Source: a virus
IMG/VR virus record: IMGVR_UViG_3300036717_000098
Location: 1-30,182 of that record
Strand: one strand, 5' to 3'
DNA length: 30,182 nt
The position numbers and the translations under genes were made by a program. Positions within the stretch are counted from its first letter, which is position 1, and every line of letters starts with the position of its first letter. Of this stretch, positions 5,805 to 12,566 are shown one piece after another. A model generated the notes under the pieces. That model made no database searches. It saw only the letters and a list, made by a program, of their open reading frames with translations, and was not told where the DNA came from.

Positions 5805-6014
5805 TTATTTATATAGTCTCGTTCTTTCTCTCGGGACAAGCCCTGACTCCTCACGCGTTAGCGGCCTTGTAAGCAAAATCTTTTCAACCGGCCAACCTTG
5901 TTTGAAGCGCGTGTAGATGGTTGAGCGATCTAGTTTATAAAGCTTTGCCCACTGGCCAAGACTTTTTGTTTCGCCCTGATAGGCGAAATAGATAACGGGC
6001 CTCGGATTGTTCAT
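5805..6014 (-). CDS. Small HTH-like phage protein
   Basis: The 69-residue product has a core ETKSLGQWAKLYKLDRSTIY followed by TRFKQGWPVEKIL. The pattern L-x-x-WA-x-x-x-x-x-x-x-STI-x-x-R-x-x-x-GW is a helix-turn-helix-like module seen alone in many phages and at the ends of HNH endonucleases. It probably binds DNA, but partner and site are unknown. The ATG at 6014 overlaps a TGA in the alternative frame of the preceding tiny gene. Confidence 0.7.
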   Translation of the reverse strand: MNNPRPVIYFAYQGETKSLGQWAKLYKLDRSTIYTRFKQGWPVEKILLTRPLTREESGLVPRERTRLYK

Positions 6015-6018
6015 TTCT

Positions 6019-6126
6019 TCAAAGCCTTTTTACGGCGTTTTCGTTTAGCTCGGTTTTTCTCTCGGCGTCGACTTCTACATCATAACTTGGCCACGCCAAG
6101 GTTTGTTTCAGCTTCATTGTCCCCAT
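6019..6126 (-). CDS. 35-residue ORF, possible frameshift gene
   Basis: The frame starts in the TAATG overlap with the helicase stop (MGTMKLKQTLAWPSYDVEVD) and ends after 35 residues with NENAVKRL. A second ATG lies 9 nt downstream. At 6054-6058 there is a run of five A on the minus strand; reading in the -1 frame from there gives NRAKRKRRKKALKK and stops at 6011, exactly overlapping the next gene's ATG. The very basic alternative tail and the coupled stop look more gene-like than the zero-frame ending. It could be a slippery site, an indel, or chance. Confidence 0.4.
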   Translation of the reverse strand: MGTMKLKQTLAWPSYDVEVDAERKTELNENAVKRL

Positions 6127-7685
6127 TACCCGATCACCTCTTTCACATTCTTGGCCTTGGTGAAGACCGCGTTTAAAACAGTTTCGTCAATAGAGTTCGG
6201 CACCACAACGTAATCGCAGCGCACAGAATTCTGTGCACTTCCTTTACGCGAAGCTCTTTTCTCGCACTGACGGTTGAGTTCATCAGACCACGAGTACTCG
6301 GCGAAAATAACTCTGTTGGCTCGTTGAAGGTTAACCCCACGCCCCATCGCATGAATGTTGCCGACAATGATTCGAGTAGCTCCGCTTTGAAAAGCGTCAA
6401 GTATCTTTTCTCGTTCTTTTTGAGGGACGCCGCCCATGACCAAGCCGGGTCGGTAAGACTTAAGTCGATTTGCAATTTCCCAACAGACCTCCCGGTGCCA
6501 AGCGAATATAAGTAGAGCTTCATTTTTGTCGTCATGACGTTCCTTTACGTAATTCACCACCCAGTCAATTTTTGATATTCCAATTTGGTGGCGAAGCTTT
6601 GCTAGGTCCCCTTGGCTTTTTTCTTCATTCAAGTCGTTTAGATTTATTCGTGAAACATATTTCTGCTCAAACGCTTTCGTAGTGAGCGCATTTTCATTCA
6701 TAAAGAGTATTGAGCGTAGCCGCTCCGGGTGGTGAAGCTCGTTCTCCCCCACTACGTGCATAAATCTCTCTTGAAGCCTGAGACGTAAGTTAAACTGATT
6801 ACTCGCACCCCGGTAGTCCCAATCAAGTTTGAACTTATCGGCGATGAATCTGCCTGCGCAGTATTTAACTCCGAACTCGTGCATGGTCATACAATCGATC
6901 GCCTCGGGGTCCATTGCGATTGTTGGCGCCCATAACTCCATTGGCCGGTTAGGCATTGGTGAGCCATCGAGTAAGACCGTGTGGCGGGCTTTTCCGATAA
7001 GCCCTGAATATAGACGGGGCCCGTTTTGACCACCAAATAAAGCCTTCGTTCGCTCCGATGCCTGCTCTTTAAACCTCGAAGCCTCGTCAACGGCCAAAAG
7101 CTTGATGGGTAGTAGTTGTAAGTGATCGTAAACCCAGGGCTTCGTAAGCATCGAGTCCGGCACTACTATGAAGTCCGAGCGCCAGTCGACTTCGTTTTGT
7201 TTGTCTGATGTCGGGATGATTGTTATGCTCGGCCAAAAATCAGCCCACTCAGTCCATTTAAGAACTTCGCGGGCCCAGTTAACTGTCAGTGTGGGAGGGA
7301 CGATGAAAACTGTCTGGCCGTGGCCATGGGCCATTAAAGATGCCACTATCGCTTGGGCGGTCTTACCGGCGCCTGGTGCATGAGCGAGGTAAGACCGCCT
7401 GCGAGTCAGTATCCAGTGAACCCCATCTTTTTGGTGAGTGTCTAGAAAAATCGGGAGCTTTTGCGAAGGGGCGTCATACATCCTGTTGAGGGAGCGTTTA
7501 AATACTTTTTTAGCTTTCTCGTCAGCGTTACGCCTGAATCGCAAAGCCCCCTTAAGATCTAGTGTTGTACGTCGAGCGCCAGACTGCTGAAGAATAAAAT
7601 TGCCGTGCTCAAATGTTAGTCTGCTCAATCCCCACCCGCTTACTGTCTTTTCCGCGTCATTTATTTTTACTGTTTGAATTGCCAT
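6126..7685 (-). CDS. SNF2-type DEAD/DEAH helicase
   Basis: The 519-residue protein has both RecA-like lobes of a superfamily 2 helicase. Lobe 1 holds the Walker A loop APGAGKTA (103-110), the DEAS box (200-203) in LAVDEASRFK, and motif III-like LLDGSPMPNRP (238-248). Lobe 2 holds the motif V region HAMGRGVNLQRANRVIFAEY and a motif VI version QCEKRASRKGS (473-483) in place of the more common QxxGRxxRxGQ. The size and layout fit the phage-type SNF2 helicases that accompany DUF2800 and DUF2815 genes. It likely remodels replication or recombination intermediates using ATP. It is the first gene of the leftward operon, divergent from the Cro-like gene. Confidence 0.9.
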   Translation of the reverse strand: MAIQTVKINDAEKTVSGWGLSRLTFEHGNFILQQSGARRTTLDLKGALRFRRNADEKAKKVFKRSLNRMYDAPSQKLPIFLDTHQKDGVHWILTRRRSYLAHAPGAGKTAQAIVASLMAHGHGQTVFIVPPTLTVNWAREVLKWTEWADFWPSITIIPTSDKQNEVDWRSDFIVVPDSMLTKPWVYDHLQLLPIKLLAVDEASRFKEQASERTKALFGGQNGPRLYSGLIGKARHTVLLDGSPMPNRPMELWAPTIAMDPEAIDCMTMHEFGVKYCAGRFIADKFKLDWDYRGASNQFNLRLRLQERFMHVVGENELHHPERLRSILFMNENALTTKAFEQKYVSRINLNDLNEEKSQGDLAKLRHQIGISKIDWVVNYVKERHDDKNEALLIFAWHREVCWEIANRLKSYRPGLVMGGVPQKEREKILDAFQSGATRIIVGNIHAMGRGVNLQRANRVIFAEYSWSDELNRQCEKRASRKGSAQNSVRCDYVVVPNSIDETVLNAVFTKAKNVKEVIG

Positions 7686-7738
7686 AAAACTTTAGTCACT
7701 ATTCATTGTCAAATAAAAATACGGGGGGTCACACAACG
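7686..7738. promoter_or_regulatory. Divergent control region
   Basis: These 53 bases separate the leftward helicase gene from the rightward Cro-like gene, so they should hold both early promoters and repressor operators. On the minus strand TTGACA (7707-7712) lies 17 nt from TTTTAT (7684-7689). That -10 covers the helicase ATG, which casts doubt either on this promoter or on the annotated start. GGGGGG before position 7730 serves as ribosome binding site for the Cro-like gene. Confidence 0.45.
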
Positions 7739-7972
7739 ATGAGTCGAAGACAGAAATCACTCAAGGCTTGGATTGATGAAGTAGGAGTAAACCGCATAGC
7801 TCAAGCTTTTTGCTTGGAGCGGTCAACAGTTAGAAAATGGCGCGAGGGGACACAGATTCCTAAAGCACTACATATGGCTTTGATCGTTAAAGTAAGTCGT
7901 GGTGCAGTGACTTACGATGCGATGATTGAACCTTGGGCAAAGAAATTTCCCATGGATGTTCAGTCGATATGA
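7739..7972 (+). CDS. Cro-like helix-turn-helix regulator
   Basis: The 77-residue protein contains a helix-turn-helix at about residues 15-45 (GVNRIAQAFCLERSTVRKWR, then EGTQIPKALHM), matching small Cro/YdaS-type repressors. The start is the ATG at 7739, preceded by a GGGGGGT ribosome binding site; an upstream TTG at 7706 would add 11 residues. It is the first gene rightward of the divergent region and its stop overlaps the primase start, so it probably controls both units. No CI partner or integrase gene is visible in the window. Confidence 0.8.
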   Translation: MSRRQKSLKAWIDEVGVNRIAQAFCLERSTVRKWREGTQIPKALHMALIVKVSRGAVTYDAMIEPWAKKFPMDVQSI

Positions 7973-10191
7973 GTCAACCTAACATTCTACTCGAGGCTCG
8001 GAGGCTGTATGACCTCGGATTTGCCATAATATGGCTGCACCCAAATGGCAAACGCCCTATTGAAAGCGGTTGGACGACTGGTCCTAGAACACCATGGCAA
8101 GACTTAAAAAAGTCTTACCGCGTAGGAAATAATGTTGGAGTCCGAACGGGGACTGCCTCAAAGATAGGCAAACACTATTTAACCGTAATCGACGTTGACA
8201 TCAAGAAACCTGAATTCGAAGCGAAAGCTTTAGCAAAAGTAAAAGAGTTGGTGGGGTTGGCCCGTTGTCCGGTCGTTTATTCGGGTTCAGGCAATGGCTC
8301 GCGTCACTTTTACTGCTTAAGCCCTAAGCCCTTTAAAATGATCACGGCTCTAAAAGAAGAGGGCGGCGAAGTCTGTATATATAGTGAAGGCCGGCAAATG
8401 GTACTGCCCCCCTCAAAGACCGTAAAGCCCTACAAGTGGGCGTGGCAATTAGATCATGTGGACATGCTCCCCGAGGTCCAGTTTGAAATACCTGCGGCTG
8501 CGCCGAGCGCAAAACCTCTGGCGAATCCCGAAAAAGCGATCGACGTTGTTTTTAAAAGTGTTGACCTTGATTGGCTCCCTATCTCTGACGCTGTTCGTGA
8601 TGCAATTCTTCTAGGCACAAATGTTGAAGACCGCTCAGGATATTTACTCCAAGCGACGACGGCCCTTGAGTCAGCAGGCCTCACACGTGATGAAATCCTA
8701 TCAGTCCTTACAGACCCAAACACCTTTTTAGGGAAATGCGCCTATGACCATGCAAAAACGAAAGATCGGGCGGCGGCGGCGGGATGGCTGTTCAAGTACA
8801 CCGTCGGCAAAGTTCTTAAAGAGAGATCGGCGGAGGCAGCTTTCATCGGAGCGCCAAAACCAACGCCGGGCCGAACGCTTAGCGAGGCGGAAGTCACAAA
8901 GCAGAGTAATGAAATGGCTTCGGACCTTGATTGGCGCAGAGATTTAGTTAGAGGCGGAAAAGAGGGAATGGGCCCACCTATTTCGTCGATTCAAAACGTC
9001 GTTCTTATTTTGACCAACACGGTAGTCCCTGATTTAGTCAAGCACAATGAATTCGCTTTGCGCGACACCTACACAATGAACGTGCCTTGGGGGCCTAAAG
9101 AGGGCGCCCTCGTCGGCGATACCGACGTACCACGCATCATCTACTGGCTCAGCCAACATTGGCGGTTCGAACCGCCTGCAAGAGTCATAGAGGGCGCCTT
9201 AACGGTCATGGCGCTCAAGAACAGTTTTGACCCTGTAAGAGACTGGCTCGACGCTTTACCTAAATGGGACGGCGTTAAACGGCTCAACCGGTGGCTCGTG
9301 AATCACTTCGAAGCTGACGGCGACCCCGTTTACTTGGCCCAAGTGTTTGAGAAATGGATGTCAGCTATGGTGCGGCGGATATATGAGCCAGGCGCCAAAT
9401 TTGACTGGATGCCCATTTTCGAAGGCCCGCAAGGGGCCGGCAAAAGCTCGTTTGGTCGACTGTTGGTTGGTGATCAATACTTCGTCGATTGGCTTCCGAA
9501 TCTTGCCGATAAGGACGCAGGGCTCAGCCTTCAAGGACGTTGGTCGGTCGAAATGGGCGAGCTGTCGAATTTTCGTAGAACTGAGCTTGAGACAATCAAA
9601 GCTTTTCTCACAAGGACGGTTGACAAGTTTAGACCACCTCACGGCAAGAAACTCATCGACAGTGCGAGACGCTGCGTATTTTTCGGAACGACGAACCGTC
9701 AAACCTACTTGATCGATGACACCGGCAATCGCCGGTTTAAGCCGGTCAAGGTCGGAAGTCTTGATTTCGAAGTGCTGCGCGCGGAACGGGAGTTGCTGTT
9801 TGCGGAAGCACTTCACCTTTACCGGACGAAGTACAATACCGATTTGGCGTATGAGCTGACGGGCCAAGCGAAGGTTTTTGAGGCGATCATCCACCAACAA
9901 AAGTTGGTTGAAGACGAGGCCGATGTCATGTATTTGGCCATGCAAGATTTCCTTCAAAAAGTCGACTCCGGAGATGCCCAATTTGACCGTGAAAAGTTCC
10001 GCATTCTAGAGCTTTTTCAGGGTGTGGCCCCCCTGGCAAAATGGCCTCAAACGCAGCGAAATATTATGTTTGCAGGCAAAATGCTCAAAAAATTCGGCGG
10101 CGAAAAAAGGCATATTAAAGGCTATGTTTATTGGCGGATAGCTCAGGGTGATACCTTTTCCACCAAAGAGGTCACCCTTGATTTCTACTAA
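7969..10191 (+). CDS. PrimPol-VapE primase/helicase fusion
   Basis: The first ~170 residues are a bifunctional primase/polymerase (PrimPol) domain: YDLGFAIIWLHPNGKRPIES near the start, the catalytic pair in VIDVD (D75, D77) and the YSGSGNGSRHFY loop with H113. The C-terminal half is a VapE-type superfamily 3-like ATPase: Walker A GPQGAGKSS (486-494), EMGEL (528-532), GTTN sensor (573-576) and GNRRF (586-590). At 740 residues it combines the origin-unwinding and priming activities needed for replication. I start at 7969 because ATG overlaps the regulator's TGA; an upstream ATG at 7933 is disfavoured. It is separated from the next gene by a 183-nt gap with repeats. Confidence 0.92.
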   Translation: MSQPNILLEARRLYDLGFAIIWLHPNGKRPIESGWTTGPRTPWQDLKKSYRVGNNVGVRTGTASKIGKHYLTVIDVDIKKPEFEAKALAKVKELVGLARCPVVYSGSGNGSRHFYCLSPKPFKMITALKEEGGEVCIYSEGRQMVLPPSKTVKPYKWAWQLDHVDMLPEVQFEIPAAAPSAKPLANPEKAIDVVFKSVDLDWLPISDAVRDAILLGTNVEDRSGYLLQATTALESAGLTRDEILSVLTDPNTFLGKCAYDHAKTKDRAAAAGWLFKYTVGKVLKERSAEAAFIGAPKPTPGRTLSEAEVTKQSNEMASDLDWRRDLVRGGKEGMGPPISSIQNVVLILTNTVVPDLVKHNEFALRDTYTMNVPWGPKEGALVGDTDVPRIIYWLSQHWRFEPPARVIEGALTVMALKNSFDPVRDWLDALPKWDGVKRLNRWLVNHFEADGDPVYLAQVFEKWMSAMVRRIYEPGAKFDWMPIFEGPQGAGKSSFGRLLVGDQYFVDWLPNLADKDAGLSLQGRWSVEMGELSNFRRTELETIKAFLTRTVDKFRPPHGKKLIDSARRCVFFGTTNRQTYLIDDTGNRRFKPVKVGSLDFEVLRAERELLFAEALHLYRTKYNTDLAYELTGQAKVFEAIIHQQKLVEDEADVMYLAMQDFLQKVDSGDAQFDREKFRILELFQGVAPLAKWPQTQRNIMFAGKMLKKFGGEKRHIKGYVYWRIAQGDTFSTKEVTLDFY

Positions 10192-10232
10192 ATTACAGGT
10201 ACTTAGGTACTTAGGGTGTAGGGTGATACCTT
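10145..10232. repeat. Iteron-like repeats at the end of the primase gene
   Basis: AGGGTGATACCTT occurs twice in direct orientation (10145-10157 and 10220-10232), with an inverted TCACCCT at 10172-10178. Between them AGGTACTT is repeated in tandem (10197-10212) and runs into AGGGTGTAGGGTGATACC. Part lies in the last codons of the primase and part in the following gap. Repeats of this kind next to a primase gene are candidates for a replication origin or operator. Confidence 0.5.
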
Positions 10233-10374
10233 GTTGTAGTAAACTCTTATCATTAAGTATTATAAGCGAAAACGGAAAAGCGCGCGGCGCCCGCGATGCG
10301 CACGTACTGCGCCCGCGTAAGAATTGGCGATATGGGCCTCACCCCACACCCTGGCCGAAAATGGAGTTTTTAAA
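10192..10374. other. Noncoding gap between primase and HNH genes
   Basis: No credible gene is seen here. The left part carries the repeats described separately. A possible promoter is TTGTAG (10234-10239), 18 nt, then TATTAT (10258-10263). The right part is GC-rich and irregular (GCGCGCGGCGCCCGCG near 10280) and ends in GGAG before the HNH start. Confidence 0.5.
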
Positions 10375-10818
10375 ATGGAGTTAAAGCAGGCGGATTTTAA
10401 GACATTGAAGGCGTTCAACAAAGCGCGCGACAGACAGGTCAAATTGAACGAAAAACGGATTGCTGAAAGGGACGAGTCAAAGCGGCTCGATTTGGCGACA
10501 CCAAACGAAGACGACATCAAGAAAATCAAAAAGGCGTTACGGCAAGTTTGGTCGTGGTCGCATTCGCGCAGGCTCGTTACTAAACGTTGCGACCTTGGTG
10601 AGGGTTACTCACGTTGCGAGAAGTGTAAAAAGAAGTGCCCTAAGATCTTTATCGATCATATTGAGCCAGTGGGGACGTTCGATAAGAACTACATCGACCG
10701 CTTGTTCGTGCCGTCTAAGCGAATGCAGGGACTTTGCGTAAATTGTCACAAAAGTAAGACCAAAACGGACTTGGCCAACATAAAACGGTCCAAGACTGAC
10801 GTAGGCGATTTCTTCTAA
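10375..10818 (+). CDS. HNH endonuclease family protein
   Basis: The C-terminal half holds an HNH fold: CEKCKKKCPKIFIDHIEPVG with paired Cys residues and the DH catalytic start, then LCVNCHKSKTKTD with a second Cys pair and the final His. The N-terminal 70 residues are charged and helical. I start at 10375 (MELKQADFKTLKAF) with GGAG 8 nt upstream; a frame extension to 10324 has no ribosome binding site. HNH proteins of this size lie near phage replication or terminase genes and may cut phage DNA at cos sites or recombination junctions; the exact target here is unknown. Confidence 0.8.
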   Translation: MELKQADFKTLKAFNKARDRQVKLNEKRIAERDESKRLDLATPNEDDIKKIKKALRQVWSWSHSRRLVTKRCDLGEGYSRCEKCKKKCPKIFIDHIEPVGTFDKNYIDRLFVPSKRMQGLCVNCHKSKTKTDLANIKRSKTDVGDFF

Positions 10819-10824
10819 AATAAA

Positions 10825-10848
10825 AGGTATATACAAAAGTATATACCT
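10825..10848. promoter_or_regulatory. Perfect 10-bp palindrome, probable operator
   Basis: AGGTATATAC and GTATATACCT form a perfect inverted repeat around AAAA, between the HNH stop and the promoter of the accessory block. It could be a regulator operator. As an AT-rich hairpin without a T tract it is a weak terminator candidate. Confidence 0.55.
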
Positions 10849-10849
10849 C

Positions 10850-10878
10850 TTGATTTATGTAACGCTCTTTGTTATTCT
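10850..10878 (+). promoter_or_regulatory. Candidate sigma70 promoter
   Basis: TTGATT (10850-10855) and TATTCT (10873-10878) are separated by 17 nt. The expected transcript would start near 10885, and AAAGGACG precedes the ATG at 10907. The promoter would drive the accessory block independently of the replication genes. Confidence 0.55.
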
Positions 10879-10906
10879 ATGTGAGCAGTAACAAAGGACG
10901 AAACAA

Positions 10907-11101
10907 ATGCAAAAGGCTTTAGAAATAGTAATTCAAACGATGGCTGAGTACGAATCAGCGCTAGATGCACTTCGCCTCAAATATGACGAAACTGATTCTA
11001 ACCACCCGATGGTCCAAGTAGTGATTGCTCAAGACATAGCTCTTGTTGCCGCTAAGCTTGATGCGATGAAACATCTCTACAAAATCTTAGGCGGCGTCTA
11101 A
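10907..11101 (+). CDS. Small helical protein, 64 aa
   Basis: The 64-residue product (MQKALEIVIQTMAEYESALD to HLYKILGGV) is predicted to be two helices. It has no membrane segment and no recognised family. AAAGGACG is correctly spaced before the ATG. It is the first gene behind the candidate promoter and is coupled to the lipoprotein gene by a TAATG overlap. Confidence 0.7.
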   Translation: MQKALEIVIQTMAEYESALDALRLKYDETDSNHPMVQVVIAQDIALVAAKLDAMKHLYKILGGV

Positions 11102-11658
11102 TGAAACTACTCATCTTGGTTTCATCGGTTTTAATTTTCGTAGCCTGCGGCTCGTCAGGCGGCAGCGGCGCTTCCGCTTCAAGAGCAGCTCAGCCGTCCA
11201 TTACGCCAAGTTCAACGCCTGCTCCGAGTCCGGCCCCAAGCCCTGCGCCTGCACCGGCTCCAAGTTCAACGCCTGCACCGGCTCCTGCTCCAAGTTCAAC
11301 GCCTGCACCGGCTCCTGCACCGAGTCCGGCCCCAAGCCCTGCACCTGCTCCAACAACGCTTTCTTGCATTGGTGATAATCCAGTTTCGTGCACGGGCGGC
11401 AATCTCGGAAGCTCCACTGTGAATCTTGATCTTGATGCAATCTTTACCGGGAACAATCCACAAGAGGTTTTACAAGCGATTGTAACGGTCAGTAATGTGG
11501 ACGCGAACTCGAATTCGGTTTGCGCTGAACCGTCAGGCTGCTTTGAAAACAGCGTTTGCATATACGCAACGATTTGGATAGTAGGTACATCGGAAACGTT
11601 TAGTGTCGTGAGCTGCGGTAATACCGTTAGCAACGCTCGAACCTTGGTGGACGAATGA
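11101..11658 (+). CDS. Pro-Ala-Ser-rich outer-membrane lipoprotein
   Basis: An N-terminal signal peptide ends in a lipobox (LIFVACGSS, C16), so the mature protein should be a lipid-anchored envelope protein. Residues about 30-85 are a repeat of PAPAPSSTPAPAPAPS type, a flexible extended linker. The last 100 residues form a small Cys-rich domain (C88, C96 and further Cys residues in NSVCAEPSGCFENSVC and VSCGN) likely stabilised by disulfides outside the cytoplasm. Phage-encoded surface lipoproteins often block superinfection; that role is an inference from location and architecture. It sits in an accessory block with its own promoter. Confidence 0.8.
   Translation: MKLLILVSSVLIFVACGSSGGSGASASRAAQPSITPSSTPAPSPAPSPAPAPAPSSTPAPAPAPSSTPAPAPAPSPAPSPAPAPTTLSCIGDNPVSCTGGNLGSSTVNLDLDAIFTGNNPQEVLQAIVTVSNVDANSNSVCAEPSGCFENSVCIYATIWIVGTSETFSVVSCGNTVSNARTLVDE
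11211..11352 (+). repeat. Proline/alanine/serine-coding repeat
   Basis: CCT/CCG-GCT/GCA units and a recurring AAGTTCAACGCCTGC block (three copies from about 11209) encode the PAS-type linker of the lipoprotein. Such repeats expand and contract easily. Confidence 0.75.
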
Positions 11659-11819
11659 CCGACTACTATAAAAAGATTCCGCTTAACGTGTTGACTAGAA
11701 TTCTTTGTCGAAAGTGTATGAGTGATCTATCTGAGGCGATTCATACGGGTAAAGGTTTTCAGCCTTGTCTCGCTTGTATCGGTTCAGCGGCTAAATGGAA
11801 ACGGGAGAGCGAAAAATGA
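11655..11819 (+). CDS. Small zinc-ribbon-like protein, 54 aa
   Basis: This 54-residue frame begins in the ATGA overlap with the lipoprotein stop (MTDYYKKIPLNVLTRILCRK) and ends in an ATGA overlap with the next gene. It contains CRKC (about 18-21) and CLAC (about 38-41), a CxxC-CxxC pair spaced as in small zinc ribbons. The two coupled junctions make it credible. It may bind nucleic acid or a protein partner. Confidence 0.6.
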   Translation: MTDYYKKIPLNVLTRILCRKCMSDLSEAIHTGKGFQPCLACIGSAAKWKRESEK

Positions 11820-12064
11820 TCAAAGACGAATTCTACTTCCAGGCGCTCGAGCATTTAAGCGGCGGAAATTTTATTTATTGTTGCATGAAGCTTCGCACTT
11901 GCGACGGATCGATGCCAACAACGTTTGGAGTTATTAAGCCAGAGAACCCGTGCCGAATTCATTTAATGGTGAGAGATGAGGGCGGCAAGCCGGTTTTCGG
12001 TGAAGAGTTTGTTGAGTTTGGATCGATTGAAGCATTGCTTGAAGCCGGATGGGACGTTGATTGA
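11816..12064 (+). CDS. Hypothetical protein, 82 aa
   Basis: The start at 11816 (MIKDEFYFQALEHLSGGNFI) overlaps the upstream TGA and follows GGGAG; an upstream ATG at 11795 is in frame but lies inside the previous gene. The 82-residue protein is acidic with a Cys pair (YCCMKLRTC) and ends GSIEALLEAGWDVD. No family is recognised. Confidence 0.65.
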   Translation: MIKDEFYFQALEHLSGGNFIYCCMKLRTCDGSMPTTFGVIKPENPCRIHLMVRDEGGKPVFGEEFVEFGSIEALLEAGWDVD

Positions 12065-12306
12065 GAGACATCTTTGAACGCGCAGGCTTTACTAAAAAGA
12101 ATTATGAAGTGACGGCATTGGTGCTTGCGGTTATTGTTACCGTCAGTTCGGATGCGAACACAAAGTTGAAATGTGGTCGCGCTCTTAAGGGCCTTCGAAA
12201 GCTCCGAGCACTTGTGAAAACAAAACCAAAGGGAAAAGTAAAATGGCGAAGAAAGCAAAAGCGCAGGCAGTCAAAAAATCGAAAGCGCGTAAGACGGAAA
12301 TTGTGA
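12061..12306 (+). CDS. Small protein with basic tail, TTG start
   Basis: The frame starts at TTG in a TTGA overlap with the upstream stop (MRDIFERAGFTKKNYEVTAL). A short hydrophobic segment (VTALVLAVIVTV) is followed by RALKGLRKLRAL and a highly basic end (KWRRKQKRRQSKNRKRVRRK). The last 64 nt overlap the next gene in another frame, so the basic end may be partly a by-product of that gene's Lys codons. Function is unknown; the non-ATG start makes it less certain. Confidence 0.45.
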   Translation: MRDIFERAGFTKKNYEVTALVLAVIVTVSSDANTKLKCGRALKGLRKLRALVKTKPKGKVKWRRKQKRRQSKNRKRVRRKL

Positions 12307-12440
12307 ACCTCAAAGTGACTTCTCAAGAGAGGGGAGTTCTTAACGCGCTCGCTAAAAAACATGCTGGGGGAAACATTTCTGCATGGCTGCGTCATTCTGG
12401 ACTCAACTACCGCCCCGGTAAGACCGAAATAGTTCCGTAG
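12243..12440 (+). CDS. Small ribbon-helix-helix-like protein
   Basis: After a Lys-rich head (MAKKAKAQAVKKSKARKTE) the sequence VNLKVTSQERGVLNALAKKH and NISAWLRHSG reads as a strand followed by two helices, like ribbon-helix-helix or MobC-type DNA-binding proteins. AAAGGGAAAAG precedes the ATG. It ends the accessory block and could regulate it or the methyltransferase behind it. The family call is by pattern only. Confidence 0.6.
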   Translation: MAKKAKAQAVKKSKARKTEIVNLKVTSQERGVLNALAKKHAGGNISAWLRHSGLNYRPGKTEIVP

Positions 12441-12451
12441 TCACACCTACA

Positions 12452-12490
12452 GACCTCGAACGGGAAATACCCATGCCCCGTTCGAAGGTC
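12452..12490. promoter_or_regulatory. Hairpin upstream of the methyltransferase gene
   Basis: GACCT-CGAACGGG pairs with CCCGTTCG-A-AGGTC over 13 bp with one bulged A and a 12-nt loop. There is no T tract directly after it. It lies between the accessory block and the methyltransferase start and may be a terminator, an operator or a leader structure. Confidence 0.5.
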
Positions 12491-12566
12491 CTCCTAAACC
12501 GCCCGGTATTTTTTGCCGGTAATATTTTCCTTGTGAGACTGCCCGCGTTATCTCTACCTTCGGGGA

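Noticed and set aside
9361-9981. 206-codon minus-strand frame
   Set aside because: It is opposite the VapE domain of the primase, whose motifs are clear; the minus frame shows none.
10825-10848. Rho-independent terminator for the HNH gene
   Set aside because: The stem is AT-rich and followed by CTCTTG rather than a T tract; operator is the better reading.
11190-11633. 147-codon minus-strand Gly/Ala/Val-rich frame
   Set aside because: It is the complement of the Pro/Ala/Ser repeat of the lipoprotein gene.
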